Below are positions 48,006 to 59,221 of a DNA stretch of 64,000 bases, piece by piece. The translations under genes and the position numbers were made by a program. The notes under the pieces were generated by a model. The model had not been told where the DNA came from and did not search any database. It saw nothing but the letters and a program-made list of their open reading frames with translations. How positions within the stretch are numbered: the first letter of the stretch is position 1; each line of letters opens with the position of its first letter. Origin of the DNA: Blattabacterium cuenoti (GTDB lineage Bacteria; Bacteroidota; Bacteroidia; Flavobacteriales; Blattabacteriaceae); NCBI RefSeq assembly GCF_014252275.1, contig NZ_CP059214.1, positions 465,637-529,636 on the forward strand. The letters run 5' to 3'.

Positions 48006-49398
48006 AAGTATATTTATTAATATCAACAATTCTTCCTTCGATCGATATAATAGCGGCCATAAAAGGATTTGTTAATAAAGTTCTAGATCCGATTCCTTGA
48101 CGTCCTTCAAAATTTCTGTTAGATGTTGAAACACAATATTCTCCATAAGGTATTTTATCTTCGTTCATCCCTAAACATGCGGAACATCCTGGTTGACGAA
48201 AGTCTAATCCAGATTCTTTAAAGATCAAATCCAATCCTTCGTTTTTAGCTTGTTTTAGTACATGATTTGATCCAGGGACAATCATAGTATGAACATGACT
48301 TGCTTTCTTCTTATTTTTTACAACGGATGCAACTAATCTGAGATCTTCTATTCTTGAATTTGTACAACTTCCTATAAAAACATAATTGATTTTTTTACCA
48401 ATTAAGGATTCTCCTGGATGAAATCCCATATATTTTAATGATTTTAATCCATTTTCGTCAAAAAACGATTCCTCTGGAATGTTATCATTTATTTTCATTG
48501 CCATTCCTGGATGAGTTCCATAAGTTATCATGGTATCAATGTTTTCTGCTTGTAAAGAATACTCTTTATCAAAAGAAACATTTTCATCTGTTTTCAACGA
48601 TTTCCAAAAATTCTTTTTTTTGTAAAAAGCATTTGTATTACATTTTTTGATATAATCAAAAGTTACTTGATCTGGTTGGATTAATCCCCCTTTTGATCCC
48701 ATTTCAATACTCATATTACAAACGGTCATTCTTTCTTCCATACTCATCTCTGAAAAAACAGATCCACTATATTCTACAAAATATCCTATTCCGGCATCAA
48801 CTCCTATTTTTGAAATAATGTACAGAATAACATCTTTTGCTGTTACATGTTCCTTTAATTTTCCATTTACATAAATAATCATTTTTTTTGGTTTTGATAA
48901 TAACAAGCATTGACTTGCCATTACCATGGAAACTTGACTAGTTCCAATACCAAAAGCAATGCAACCAAAGGCTCCATGTGTTGAAGTATGACTATCCCCG
49001 CAAACAAGTGTCATTCCCGGTAAAGTATATCCTAGTTCTGGTCCGATGACATGAACTATTCCATGGTTTTTATTTCCTAGAGGAAACAAATGAGAAATTC
49101 CAAATTTTTTACAATTTTCTGTTAATAAATTGATTTGTTTTTTTGATAAGGAATCTAAAATTGGATGATGTTGATTAATTGTTGGAACATTATGGTCTGC
49201 AGTTGCAATAATCTGATCCGGTCTAAAAATAGGAAGATTTCTTTTTTTTAATTCTTCAAATGCTTGAGGACTAGTAACTTCATGAATATAATGTCTATCA
49301 ATATAGAGAATATCAATGTTGTTTTCCAATTTTTTTACTACATGATCATCCCAAATTTTATCAAACAATGATTGGGGGGTATGTTTCTTATATAACAT
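47992..49398 (-). CDS. leuC: 3-isopropylmalate dehydratase large subunit
   Basis: The [4Fe-4S]-containing aconitase-like subunit. Cluster Cys residues are in [12 protein letters not shown] and in [28 protein letters not shown] and ATADHNVPT are also typical. Length 468. The gene overlaps leuA by 11 bp and leuD by 14 bp. Fe-S assembly would need the Suf system, of which sufE is in this window. Confidence 0.97.
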   Translation of the reverse strand: MLYKKHTPQSLFDKIWDDHVVKKLENNIDILYIDRHYIHEVTSPQAFEELKKRNLPIFRPDQIIATADHNVPTINQHHPILDSLSKKQINLLTENCKKFGISHLFPLGNKNHGIVHVIGPELGYTLPGMTLVCGDSHTSTHGAFGCIAFGIGTSQVSMVMASQCLLLSKPKKMIIYVNGKLKEHVTAKDVILYIISKIGVDAGIGYFVEYSGSVFSEMSMEERMTVCNMSIEMGSKGGLIQPDQVTFDYIKKCNTNAFYKKKNFWKSLKTDENVSFDKEYSLQAENIDTMITYGTHPGMAMKINDNIPEESFFDENGLKSLKYMGFHPGESLIGKKINYVFIGSCTNSRIEDLRLVASVVKNKKKASHVHTMIVPGSNHVLKQAKNEGLDLIFKESGLDFRQPGCSACLGMNEDKIPYGEYCVSTSNRNFEGRQGIGSRTLLTNPFMAAIISIEGRIVDINKYTYEKI

Positions 49399-50593
49399 GT
49401 CTACTTATATCAGAAGATAAACGTGAAGAATGATTCTTAATAAGATTTGCTTTTTCCAGTATCGTTTCGAGATCTTTGTCCGTGATTTCTTTTTTTCTAT
49501 CTGCATATTTTAAAAAAATAGAATACACTAGATCCAAAGAATTTTTCTTCAAAAAATATCCTATTTGTTGATAACGATATTTTAACGCTGCGCGTCCACT
49601 TCTTGCAGTTAAAATAATAGAAGAATCATTAACTCCTACATCTTTTGGATTAATACTTTCGTATGTTTCTTTTTTTTTAATTACACCATCCTGATGAATT
49701 CCAGATGAATGAGAAAATGCATTTATACCTACGATAGCTTTATTTGCTGGAATTTTCATTCCTGTATATTTTGAGACTAATCGGCTAATATCTGCGAAAC
49801 ATTGGGTTTTTATATTAGTGAAAAAATTGAGATGAGGATTTTGTTTAATAATCATAACAATCTCTTCCAAAGAAGTATTTCCTGCTCTTTCTCCAATTCC
49901 ATTTATAGTACATTCAACTTGTTGTGCCCCATTTATAATACCATACAACGAGTTTGCTGTAGACAATCCTAAATCATCATGACAATGAGTAGATATTACT
50001 ACTTTATGAATTCCTTTAACATTTTCCATTAAAAATTGAATTTTTTTACCATATTCTTCTGGTAAACAACAACCTGTTGTATCTGGAATATTAATAACGG
50101 TTGCTCCACATTTAATCACATTTTCACAAATTTTTGATAAAAATTGATTGTCTGTTCTTCCCGCATCTTCAGCATAAAATTCCACATCTTCTACAAATTT
50201 TTTTGCATATTTAACCGCTTCCATCGATTGATCAATGATTTTGTCTAAAGTACTGTTAAATTTATAACGAATATGAACATTCGACGTTCCTATTCCTGTA
50301 TGAATTCTAGGATATTTTGCATATTTTAAAGATTCTCCTGCGATTTTTATATCTTTTTCCATTGCTCGAGATAATGCACATACAGTCGTATGGGAGATAT
50401 TTTTAGAAATTTCTTGAACAGACTCATAATCTCCTGGACTGGAAATAGGAAATCCTGCTTCAATTACGTCAACTCCCAATTCCTCCAACTTCTTTGCTAT
50501 TTTTACTTTTTCTTTTGCATTTAGTTTGCATCCAGGCACTTGTTCTCCATCTCGTAACGAGGTATCAAAAATTTGAATTCTTCTTTTTTCCAT
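49388..50593 (-). CDS. leuA: 2-isopropylmalate synthase (short form without regulatory domain)
   Basis: First committed step of leucine synthesis, condensing acetyl-CoA with 2-ketoisovalerate. [13 protein letters not shown] is at residues 9-21, and the metal-binding [13 protein letters not shown] is present, as is [11 protein letters not shown] choose ATG 50593 (401 residues) because a promoter core lies at 50621-50628, inside the longer frame. At this length the C-terminal leucine-sensing domain of the ~510-residue enzymes is missing; short forms are also found in free-living Flavobacteria, so this need not be a symbiont trait. Confidence 0.95.
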   Translation of the reverse strand: MEKRRIQIFDTSLRDGEQVPGCKLNAKEKVKIAKKLEELGVDVIEAGFPISSPGDYESVQEISKNISHTTVCALSRAMEKDIKIAGESLKYAKYPRIHTGIGTSNVHIRYKFNSTLDKIIDQSMEAVKYAKKFVEDVEFYAEDAGRTDNQFLSKICENVIKCGATVINIPDTTGCCLPEEYGKKIQFLMENVKGIHKVVISTHCHDDLGLSTANSLYGIINGAQQVECTINGIGERAGNTSLEEIVMIIKQNPHLNFFTNIKTQCFADISRLVSKYTGMKIPANKAIVGINAFSHSSGIHQDGVIKKKETYESINPKDVGVNDSSIILTARSGRAALKYRYQQIGYFLKKNSLDLVYSIFLKYADRKKEITDKDLETILEKANLIKNHSSRLSSDISRHVI

Positions 50594-50620
50594 CCTACAT
50601 TGATATTTGATTTCTAAGAC

Positions 50621-50628
50621 CAAATCTA
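50621..50628 (-). promoter_or_regulatory. Bacteroidetes-type -7 promoter core for the leu operon
   Basis: Minus-strand reading TAGATTTG matches TAnnTTTG exactly, 27 bp before the chosen leuA start. It supports the shorter leuA start. No attenuator or leader peptide rich in Leu codons was seen in the stretch between it and the start. Confidence 0.45.
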
Positions 50629-50753
50629 TTTTTTAGAGAAAGAAAAGAGAAATATATTATCACAATAATTACAATTTATAATGAATAATATACATATATT
50701 ATTTGATTATTTATCAATATAATAATATAAGAAAAATTACGATATATAATCTT

Positions 50754-52319
50754 ATGAAAAATCGATATGATCATCTATTCTTATTAATACAAACTTTATC
50801 ACAGTCTGAAAAAAAAAATTTTAATCTTTACATAAATCGTATAGAAAAGAATAAAAATGCAAAGTTTATACAGCTATTTGAAATTTTAATAAAAATGCAT
50901 TTTTATGATGAAAAAAAAATATTAGATAATACAAATATTAAAAAAAATCAGCTTTCCAATATCAAAGGATATTTATATAAACAAATTTTGATGAGTATCA
51001 AAAAACAACATACAAAAACAAATTATGATATTCAAATACGTGAATATCTAGATTTTTCAAAAATTTTATATAACAAAGGGTTATACATACAAAGTTTAAA
51101 ACTTTTAGGAAAAGCAAAAATTATAGCAAGAAATTATCAATATAGTACAATTTTATTAGAATTAATAGAATTCGAAAAAATGATAGAATCTCTGCATATT
51201 ACAAGAAGTCTTTGTACTAGATCATATGAACTTTCTGTAGAATCAAAAGAATTAGTGGAAAGAATACAATATAGTAATGCTCTTTCTAATTTATCATTAG
51301 AATTATATGGTTTATATTTAAAAGTTGGATGTGTAAGAAATGAAAAAGATCGTATTTTCATAGAAACATATTTTCGAACTAATCTTCCAAAATTCAATAT
51401 AGAAAAGCTTCATTTTTATGAAAAGTTATTTCTTTATCAATCACAAATGTGGTATCATTATATAAGACAAGATTTTCTTATGTGCTATAGATCTTCTAAA
51501 AAATGGGTGAAACTTTTTAAAAATCATCCTGATGCAAAAAAAATATCTCCTATAAGTTATATAAAAGGATATCATTATTTATTAGATACCCTTTTTTATT
51601 TAAATCATTATTACAAATTTACGAGTGTTCTTTATCAGTTTGAAACGGAAGTAAAAAACGGTGGAATATTAATCAATGAAAATACAGAAATTTTAATTTT
51701 TATGTATAAATACACGAATCGAATTAATAAACATTACATGGAAGGTACTTTTTCTGAAGGAGTGAAGAAGATTATTCCATCTTTAATGTTCAATCTTAAA
51801 AAAATGTATAAAAGAATGGATGCTCATTATATTATGGTTTTATATTATAAAATTTCTTGTCTATATTTTGGGAGTGGAGATTATAAAAATACTATTCAAT
51901 ATTTATCAAATATTATAGAAAGTAAAAAAGAACATTTACGACAAGATTTACAATGTTTTTCTAGATTATTATATTTAATTGCCTGTTACGAAAGTGGATT
52001 AGATGAAAATTTGGATCAAAAAATTCATTCCACATATAAGTTTTTTATTAAAATGAACGATTGGTACCAAGTTCAAAAAGAAATCATTTTTTTCTTCAAA
52101 AATTTAGGAAATGTTTATCCACATCAAATCAAAAATCAATTTAAAAAATTAAAAGAAAAATTAATAAAATATTATGAACATCCTTATGAAAAAAGAACAT
52201 TTTTATATTTAGATATTATTTCTTGGTTATCATCTAAAATAGAAAATAAACCCGTAGAAATTATTATAAGAGAAAAATTTCTAAAAAAAAATAAAATAAA
52301 CAATTATCACTTTAAATGA
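50754..52319 (+). CDS. Uncharacterised helical-repeat protein of the Flavobacteriia type
   Basis: I choose ATG 50754 (521 residues); the frame also runs upstream to a TTG at 50703. The start YDHLFLLIQTLSQSEKKNFNLYI matches a class of Bacteroidetes proteins with an opening like 'LxxLIxSLTxxEKxxF', of unknown function. The rest is built of repeated amphipathic helices with regular Tyr/Leu spacing, like TPR-type repeats, and shows no signal peptide, membrane segment or catalytic motif that I can see. A scaffold or protein-binding role is possible but not shown. Retention at full length in a reduced genome suggests it matters. Its 3' end overlaps the next convergent gene by 13 bp. Confidence 0.65.
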   Translation: MKNRYDHLFLLIQTLSQSEKKNFNLYINRIEKNKNAKFIQLFEILIKMHFYDEKKILDNTNIKKNQLSNIKGYLYKQILMSIKKQHTKTNYDIQIREYLDFSKILYNKGLYIQSLKLLGKAKIIARNYQYSTILLELIEFEKMIESLHITRSLCTRSYELSVESKELVERIQYSNALSNLSLELYGLYLKVGCVRNEKDRIFIETYFRTNLPKFNIEKLHFYEKLFLYQSQMWYHYIRQDFLMCYRSSKKWVKLFKNHPDAKKISPISYIKGYHYLLDTLFYLNHYYKFTSVLYQFETEVKNGGILINENTEILIFMYKYTNRINKHYMEGTFSEGVKKIIPSLMFNLKKMYKRMDAHYIMVLYYKISCLYFGSGDYKNTIQYLSNIIESKKEHLRQDLQCFSRLLYLIACYESGLDENLDQKIHSTYKFFIKMNDWYQVQKEIIFFFKNLGNVYPHQIKNQFKKLKEKLIKYYEHPYEKRTFLYLDIISWLSSKIENKPVEIIIREKFLKKNKINNYHFK

Positions 52320-52657
52320 CAAAAAATTCCTAAAAATAACATTATAAAATAGGTAAATATATAATGGATGATGTATTCTAAAGAAACTTCGTATTTTTCA
52401 AATAAAAAATAAAAGAGGATAAAAGATATCAAAAATATTTTTAAAAAAGTAGTATATATATGAACTTTAATAAATGATTTATATTTATTTTTCATTGATA
52501 AACATAGAAGAAAAAAACCATTATTGATGGGTAGTAAAAATATATATATTTTCAATATAAATTGATATAATTTTCCGAAAAAAAACATGATGAAAAATAA
52601 ATGAATAATACTAAAAAAAAAAGTTAAATAAATGTGCAATTTCATTTTTTTGATCAT
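52307..52657 (-). CDS. Small membrane protein with four hydrophobic segments (DUF6168-like)
   Basis: 116 residues with about four membrane helices and short charged loops, ending FLGIFCHLK. Small four-helix proteins of this kind (DUF6168) sit near ATP synthase genes in Flavobacteriia; the match is by layout and size only. The start could be 52657 or ATG 52645; both overlap no gene but lie just before tyrS on the other strand. Function unknown. Confidence 0.55.
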   Translation of the reverse strand: MIKKMKLHIYLTFFFSIIHLFFIMFFFGKLYQFILKIYIFLLPINNGFFLLCLSMKNKYKSFIKVHIYTTFLKIFLISFILFYFLFEKYEVSLEYIIHYIFTYFIMLFLGIFCHLK

Positions 52658-52678
52658 AAAAAATATTGTTATTATACA

Positions 52679-53965
52679 ATGAAAGATATTCTTAATGAAC
52701 TCTCTTGGAGAGGATTAATACAAGATAAAGTTTTTGGAATAGAATATATAATTGAAAAAAAAAATACAATATATATCGGTTTCGATCCAACTGCAAGTTC
52801 TTTACATATTGGGAGTCTACTTCCTATTATTATTTTAATTCATTTTCAAAAAATGGGATATCAACCTATTGTTATTATTGGAGAAGGAACAGGATTAATC
52901 GGAGATCCTTCAGGAAAAGAAAAGGAAAGACCTTTTTTAGATACATACATAATCAAGAAAAATGCAATATCTATAAAAGATCAAATATTAAAACTTTTTC
53001 GATTTTTTTCAAAAGAAAAAAAAGTTGAATTACTAAATAACTTTGATTGGATACAAAATATTTCATTTTTAGAATTTGTTCGAGAAATCGGAATATATCT
53101 CACTGTTAACTATATGATTTCGAAAGATTCGGTAAAAAATAGAATTCGAGATAAAAAAAAGGGAATGTCTTTCTCAGAGTTATCATATGCTATTGTACAG
53201 GGATATGACTTTTATTTTTTGAATAAAACTAGAAATTGTCAATTACAAATTGGTGGATCAGATCAATGGGGAAATATTCTTACAGGAATTGAATTAATTA
53301 GAAAAAAAACAGGAAAATCCGTTTATGGGTTCACATTTCCTTTAATAACAAAATCTAATGGAAGAAAATTTGGAAAAAGTGAAAAAAAAAATAATATATG
53401 GATTGATCCTGTTATGACTTTGCCATACAAGTTTTATCAATATTGGATTAATGTATCGGATAATGAAGCAAAAAAATTTATAAAAATGTATACCTTTTTT
53501 TCTAAAAAAAGGATTCATGAATTGACGACGATCCATGTAAAAAAACCTCAAGAAAGATTGTTACAAAAAACATTGGCCAAAGAAATCACTACTTGGGTTC
53601 ATGGAAAACAAAAAACAAACGAAATTATAGAAATTACACATCTATTATTTAACAAAAAATTAAATTATTTTTCATCATTGAAGAATAAAAGAATTTTATC
53701 TCTTTTATATAATCATCTTCCACATATGATAATTTTTGAAAATGAATTTGGAAAAGGAATATTATTATCAGATTTTTTAAAAAAAACTGATTTTTTTTCA
53801 TCTAAAAAAAAAGTTTTTCATGCTATAAAAAATCATTCTATTTATCTAAATAATCAACCTATAAAAGAAAATTTCTTAATTAAAAAAAAAGATATGATAG
53901 GAAATAAATATCTATTATTCCAATTTGGAAAGAAAGAATTTTTCATCACAAAAATAAAATCATAA
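52679..53965 (+). CDS. tyrS: Tyrosyl-tRNA synthetase
   Basis: Class I synthetase charging tRNA-Tyr. IYIGFDPTASSLHIGSL (residues 31-47) holds the HIGH-type motif HIGS. QIGGSDQWGNI and the KMSKS-type loop KFGKSEKKN near residue 230 are clear. A C-terminal S4 domain (about 360-425) ends the protein. I choose ATG 52679 (428 residues); an earlier frame start at 52634 overlaps the membrane-protein gene. The aspS-like relic lies after it. Confidence 0.95.
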   Translation: MKDILNELSWRGLIQDKVFGIEYIIEKKNTIYIGFDPTASSLHIGSLLPIIILIHFQKMGYQPIVIIGEGTGLIGDPSGKEKERPFLDTYIIKKNAISIKDQILKLFRFFSKEKKVELLNNFDWIQNISFLEFVREIGIYLTVNYMISKDSVKNRIRDKKKGMSFSELSYAIVQGYDFYFLNKTRNCQLQIGGSDQWGNILTGIELIRKKTGKSVYGFTFPLITKSNGRKFGKSEKKNNIWIDPVMTLPYKFYQYWINVSDNEAKKFIKMYTFFSKKRIHELTTIHVKKPQERLLQKTLAKEITTWVHGKQKTNEIIEITHLLFNKKLNYFSSLKNKRILSLLYNHLPHMIIFENEFGKGILLSDFLKKTDFFSSKKKVFHAIKNHSIYLNNQPIKENFLIKKKDMIGNKYLLFQFGKKEFFITKIKS

Positions 53966-54299
53966 TAATATGCAATAACTATGCATTAATTTTTTAAATT
54001 ATTTTTTTAGATATTTGTTCCTATTAATATCTATTTCTATAAAGATAGATCAAAAGAAATAGATAAATAAATATTCAAAATATTTATTTTTTTTCTTGGA
54101 AAAAAGACGTTTTACTTCTGAATAATAAGGAACTTGTTAAGTCAATAATTTTTTTCTATTTAAGAAATATTGATGGATTATTGTTTAATAAGGATTATAT
54201 AAATATATTGTTCATTGGAACATCATTGATCAATGATATTCTATTATTTCATATAATTTTTATATTTTTTTCCTATTTTTTTTGATTCCTAAGGAATAT
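53966..54299. other. AT-rich spacer after tyrS, possibly the far 5' end of the aspS relic
   Basis: No supported gene. A plus-strand stretch near 54115-54185 reads IIRNLL..FFSI.EILMDY across stops, which could be the decayed anticodon-binding domain of the aspS relic to its right; this match is weak. Confidence 0.3.
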
Positions 54300-54563
54300 T
54301 TTTACTATACAATTTTTAAACATCAAAAATAACGGAAATTTCCAATTTTTGTAATTAATCAAATTACATTGATATCATTCATCATCCAATGAACGTTTTA
54401 TATCTAGAAAAATCCTGTCGTATCAGAAAAAATAATTTGAAAATTAGATTCCTTGATAATATAAAATATTAGATAAACAAGTTATTTATATTTTCTAAGT
54501 AACTATAGTTATGTAGAATTCATTAAAATAGACATTCCAACATTGGAATCTACAAAAAAATTT
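54300..54563 (+). pseudogene. Relic of an aspartyl-tRNA-synthetase-like gene
   Basis: One plus-strand frame, broken by stops, reads KHQK.RKFPIFVINQ...TFYI.KNPVVSEKII, and after a frame change YLYFLSNYSYVEFIKIDIPTLEST. The order and spacing match the stretch of AspRS that runs from the hinge (SKxxPFxI) through RYLDIRxNPV to YLSxxGFVEVETPxLxKST. The remainder of the core, including all of motifs 2 and 3, is missing; clpB's 3' end begins 13 bp later. At least six stops lie in about 55 codons. Other class II synthetases (lysS) are possible sources but the KNPV segment favours aspS. A working aspS must exist elsewhere if this reading is right. Confidence 0.5.
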
Positions 54564-54575
54564 AGAATGATTAAT

Positions 54576-57203
54576 TTATCTATTGTTTTTATAATTTATA
54601 ATTTTTTCCGATTTTCTAAATACAATTCCTTTTTCTTTAAAAAAATCAATTAAAATACCATGATAATGATGAATTTTTCCTTTGATCAGATCTTTAGAAA
54701 GATGATTTAAAATATCATGTTGAATAACTCGTTTTAACGGTCTTGCTCCAAAGTGGGGATCATATCCTTTTTCTGATAAATATTCAATAGCTTCATTAGT
54801 AAAGTCTATAAAAATGTTCTTTGTTGATAACATATTTTTTAACTTTTTCATTTGTAATACAACAATCCTTTCAATCTCTTTTTGAGAAAGAGGTTTAAAT
54901 AAAATAATTTCATCAATACGATTAATAAATTCAGGTTTTACCATATTTTTTAATAAATCTATTAAATCTTTTCTTGTATCTTCCAATTTTTGAAAAGAAA
55001 TGTTTTGACATAAATTTTCTTGAATAATTTCTGATCCTATATTGGAAGTCATAATAATAATTGTATTTGTGAAATTTACTGTTCTTCCTTTATTATCAGT
55101 TAATCTTCCATCATCTAAAACTTGCAAAAGTATATTGAAAATATCAGAATGAGCTTTTTCAATTTCGTCCAATAAAATAACACTATAAGGACGTCTTCTT
55201 ATAGACTCTGTTAACTGACCACTTTCTTCATACCCTACATATCCCGGAGGAGCTCCAATTAGTCTACTTATAGAATGACGTTCTTGATATTCACTCATAT
55301 CTATTCGTACCATATTATTTTCATCATCAAATAAATATTCTGCTAATGTTTTTGCAAGTTCTGTTTTTCCTACTCCTGTACTTCCCATAAATAAAAAAGA
55401 TCCAATCGGTTTCTTTTCATCTTGTAATCCTGCTTTAGAACGTCTTATTGCATCTGATACTGATTGAATCGCATGATTTTGACCTATAACTCTTTTATGT
55501 AACTCTTGTTCAAGAACTAATAGTTTATCCCTTTCACTTTCGAGCATTTTAGTAATTGGAATTCCAGTCCATTTAGAAACTACTTGAGCAATATCTTCTT
55601 TAGATACTTCTTCTTGTATCATTTTATTCCCTTGATCTTCTTGTTTTTTTAGTTCCTTTTCAAAAAATTTTATTTTTTTTTCTTCTTCTTTTATCTTTCC
55701 ATATCTTAATTCCGCTACTTTTCCATAATCTCCCTGTCTTTCCGCTTGATCAGATTCAAATTTAAAATGTTCGATTTTATCTTTAGATTTCTGAATTCCA
55801 TCTACTAAATCTTTTTCACTTTGCCATTGCGATTGTAATCGAATTTTTTTTTCATTCATTTTATCAAGTTCTTTTCTTAATGGAATTAATTGCTTTTCAT
55901 CTTTTTCTCTTTTCAATGCTTCTATCTGAATCTCCATTTGCATGATTTTCCTATGTAAAACATATAATTCCTCAGGTTTCGAATCAATTTCCATTCTTAA
56001 TTTAGAAGCAGCTTCATCAATCAAATCAATAGCTTTATCTGGTAAAAATCTTTCATTAATATAACGTTTGGATAATTCTACTGCAGATATAATTGATTCA
56101 TCTTTAATTTTCACTTTATGATGACTTTCATATTTTTCCTTAATTCCACGAAGTATAGAAATTGCATCGGATATAGTTGGTTCATCAACATAAACTTGTT
56201 GAAATCTTCTTTCTAACGCTTTATCTGTTCTAAAATATTTTTGATATTCATTTAAAGTTGTAGCACCTATAGCTCTTAATTCTCCTCTTGATAATGCAGG
56301 TTTTAAAATATTTGCTGCATCCATTGCACCTTCACCACCTCCTGCACCAACCAAAGTATGAATTTCATCAATAAATAAAATTATTTCTCCATTTGATTGA
56401 GTAACTTCTTTGATTACAGATTTAAGACGTTCTTCAAATTCCCCCTTGTATTTGGCCCCAGCAATTAACAAGGCCATATCAAGAGAAAAAACTTTTTTAG
56501 TTTTTAGATTATCTGGGATATCTCCGCTAATAATACGATGAGCTAATCCTTCTGCGATTGCTGTTTTTCCAACACCTGGTTCTCCTATAAGAATAGGATT
56601 ATTTTTTGTTCTTCTAGATAAGATTTGTAAAACTCTACGGATTTCTTCATCTCTTCCTATTACAGGATCTAATCTTCCTTTTTCAGCCCATTCATTAATA
56701 TTTTTTGCATATTTTTCTAAAGCATTGTATGTAATTTCTGAATGGGTAGAAATTACGTTTCCATGTTTCTTTTTGATCTCTTCAATAATTTTTTTAATTT
56801 TATATTCTGTTATTCCTTTATGTTTTAGTAATCGAGATGTTTGATCTGCACTCATAAAAATTCCGTAAAAAAGATGTTCTATGGAAATAAATTGATCTTT
56901 TAATTGAGTAGCATAATGTTCTGCAATGGTTATCATATTTGAAACATGTGTACTCAAATGTTGATTAAAATTTCCGCTTTTTCTCTTTGGGTAAAAAGAT
57001 ATTATTTTATCTAATTCCATCATTATTGATTGGGGAACAATATTTAATTTTTGAAAAATTAAAGGAATTATATTATCATCAATTTTCATTAACGATTTTA
57101 AAATATGTGCATTTTCAATAGATTGTTGATTATTTTTTAATGCAATCTTTTGTGCCATATGGATTGATTCTTGTGATTTTACTGTGAATTTTTTTGAATG
57201 CAT
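54576..57203 (-). CDS. clpB: ATP-dependent chaperone ClpB
   Basis: Hsp100 disaggregase that works with DnaK to rescue aggregated protein. Two AAA+ modules are visible: Walker A GEPGVGKTAIAEG near residue 205 and GSTGVGKTELAKT near 605. A coiled-coil middle domain between them (about 410-530) distinguishes ClpB from ClpC. The N-terminal domain and the C-terminal FGARPLKRVIQ are present. I choose ATG 57203 (875 residues), where MHSKKFTVKSQESI matches the family start; an earlier ATG at 57245 lies upstream. Complete and apparently working. Confidence 0.96.
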   Translation of the reverse strand: MHSKKFTVKSQESIHMAQKIALKNNQQSIENAHILKSLMKIDDNIIPLIFQKLNIVPQSIMMELDKIISFYPKRKSGNFNQHLSTHVSNMITIAEHYATQLKDQFISIEHLFYGIFMSADQTSRLLKHKGITEYKIKKIIEEIKKKHGNVISTHSEITYNALEKYAKNINEWAEKGRLDPVIGRDEEIRRVLQILSRRTKNNPILIGEPGVGKTAIAEGLAHRIISGDIPDNLKTKKVFSLDMALLIAGAKYKGEFEERLKSVIKEVTQSNGEIILFIDEIHTLVGAGGGEGAMDAANILKPALSRGELRAIGATTLNEYQKYFRTDKALERRFQQVYVDEPTISDAISILRGIKEKYESHHKVKIKDESIISAVELSKRYINERFLPDKAIDLIDEAASKLRMEIDSKPEELYVLHRKIMQMEIQIEALKREKDEKQLIPLRKELDKMNEKKIRLQSQWQSEKDLVDGIQKSKDKIEHFKFESDQAERQGDYGKVAELRYGKIKEEEKKIKFFEKELKKQEDQGNKMIQEEVSKEDIAQVVSKWTGIPITKMLESERDKLLVLEQELHKRVIGQNHAIQSVSDAIRRSKAGLQDEKKPIGSFLFMGSTGVGKTELAKTLAEYLFDDENNMVRIDMSEYQERHSISRLIGAPPGYVGYEESGQLTESIRRRPYSVILLDEIEKAHSDIFNILLQVLDDGRLTDNKGRTVNFTNTIIIMTSNIGSEIIQENLCQNISFQKLEDTRKDLIDLLKNMVKPEFINRIDEIILFKPLSQKEIERIVVLQMKKLKNMLSTKNIFIDFTNEAIEYLSEKGYDPHFGARPLKRVIQHDILNHLSKDLIKGKIHHYHGILIDFFKEKGIVFRKSEKIINYKNNR

Positions 57204-58192
57204 ATAAAATTTTTTTATTAATATAATAAAAATATTGACCATCAAAATAGTAAATTTTTAATTACTTTAAAATATTTATTTTCGAAATTATGAGGATAAA
57301 AAAAGAAGATATTCGATCACTTTCAGAAAAAATTTACAAAATCTTAAATTTTATTAAAATAGATGAAATTAAAGAATCTATTAAAATTGAAAAAAAAAGA
57401 ATCTTAAGTAATTCAAATTTATGGAAAGATAAAAAAGAATATGCTAGTTGGAGTTATAAAATGCAGAATATGAAAAAATGTATAGAATTATTTCAATCAT
57501 TAACTAATTCGTTAGAAGATCTAAAAATTACGTTTTTTTTATACCAAGAAGGAAATCAAAATGAAAAAGAAACAAAATATCTTATCAATCAATTTATAAA
57601 TACTGAAAAACTTCTACATAAAATAGAATTACAGATTCTTTTTCCTGAACAAGAAGATTTTTTTAATGCTATTTTGCAAATTTCTTCTGGTGCAGGAGGG
57701 ACTGAAAGTTGTGAATGGACCTATATGCTTATGCGTATGTATTGTATGTGGGCCGAAAAGAATAATTTTTTAGTAAAAAAAATTCACCAATTAACAGGAG
57801 AAATTACGGGAATGAAATCCGTAACCATGGAAATAAAAGGTCCTTATGCTTTTGGATATTTAAAAGGAGAAAATGGTGTACATAGACTAATAAGAATTTC
57901 TCCTTTTGACAGTAATTCAAAAAGACATACTTCCTTTTCTTCGGTTTATGTTTATCCAATGATTAATCATAATATTCAAATAGAAATTAAAAATTCAGAA
58001 ATTCAATGGGAAACATTTCGATCTAGTGGAGCAGGTGGACAAAATGTAAATAAAGTCGAGACCGGTGTTCGATTAAGTCATATACCAAGTGGTATTATCA
58101 TAGAAAATACTGAATCACGTTCTCAAATACAAAATAGAAAAAAAGCAATAAAATTGCTAAAATCAAGATTATTTAATATAGAATTATCAAAA

Positions 58193-58528
<336 letters not shown>

Positions 58529-59221
58529 AAAATCACTTTATCATTATTAATAAATTTTTAAGGATGATTTGTTCAATAAATTTTATAAAACTCCTTGAAA
58601 TTATCTTATAAAAAATTATTAAACTTCCTTAAAAGTTACTTTTTTAACAAAAAAATCAACAAATATCCAAAAATCAAATACATGATTTCATAAAGCAATC
58701 AAATCGAATAGAAATTAAAAATGAATACACTCATTTTTTTGTGCAAAAATTTCATATTTTTTCTCTTTTAGAAATCGTGAAAAAATAATAATATTAGTAG
58801 CATGGAAACTTCATATGATGATGATATACAAATTATTAAAAATCTTTATAAATAGAGAAAAATAGAATATGATTGATAGTTTTTTTATAACTATACTTCC
58901 TGATACATGCATGGGTAATGAATAAAAAATATTTTATAATAATGGTGATTTATCGTTGCAATAATCTCTCCCTATGAAATAATATTAGCGTGATCTTTAT
59001 TTTATAAATATAAACTATCGACAGATATGACAGAACCTGTATTAGGATTGCAATGGAATCGATGTTTGATATTATCAAAAAATATATGCCTCAAAAAAAA
59101 TGCAATAATTTTTGATATTTTGAGAATTTTTTTCTAAAAAAAATGACGTATTTAATGATTTTTACAACGTAAAACTTTTGTATAAATTATTATCATATAA
59201 ATATAAATTGTTTTACACATT
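58529..59221. other. Spacer between prfB and cmk, no recognised gene
   Basis: About 690 bp of AT-rich DNA. Short stretches have gene-like composition (for example a plus-strand LSTDMTEPVLGLQWNR near 59015-59062), so a decayed gene is likely, but I could not name it. No tRNA, ncRNA or terminator was recognised. Confidence 0.35.
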
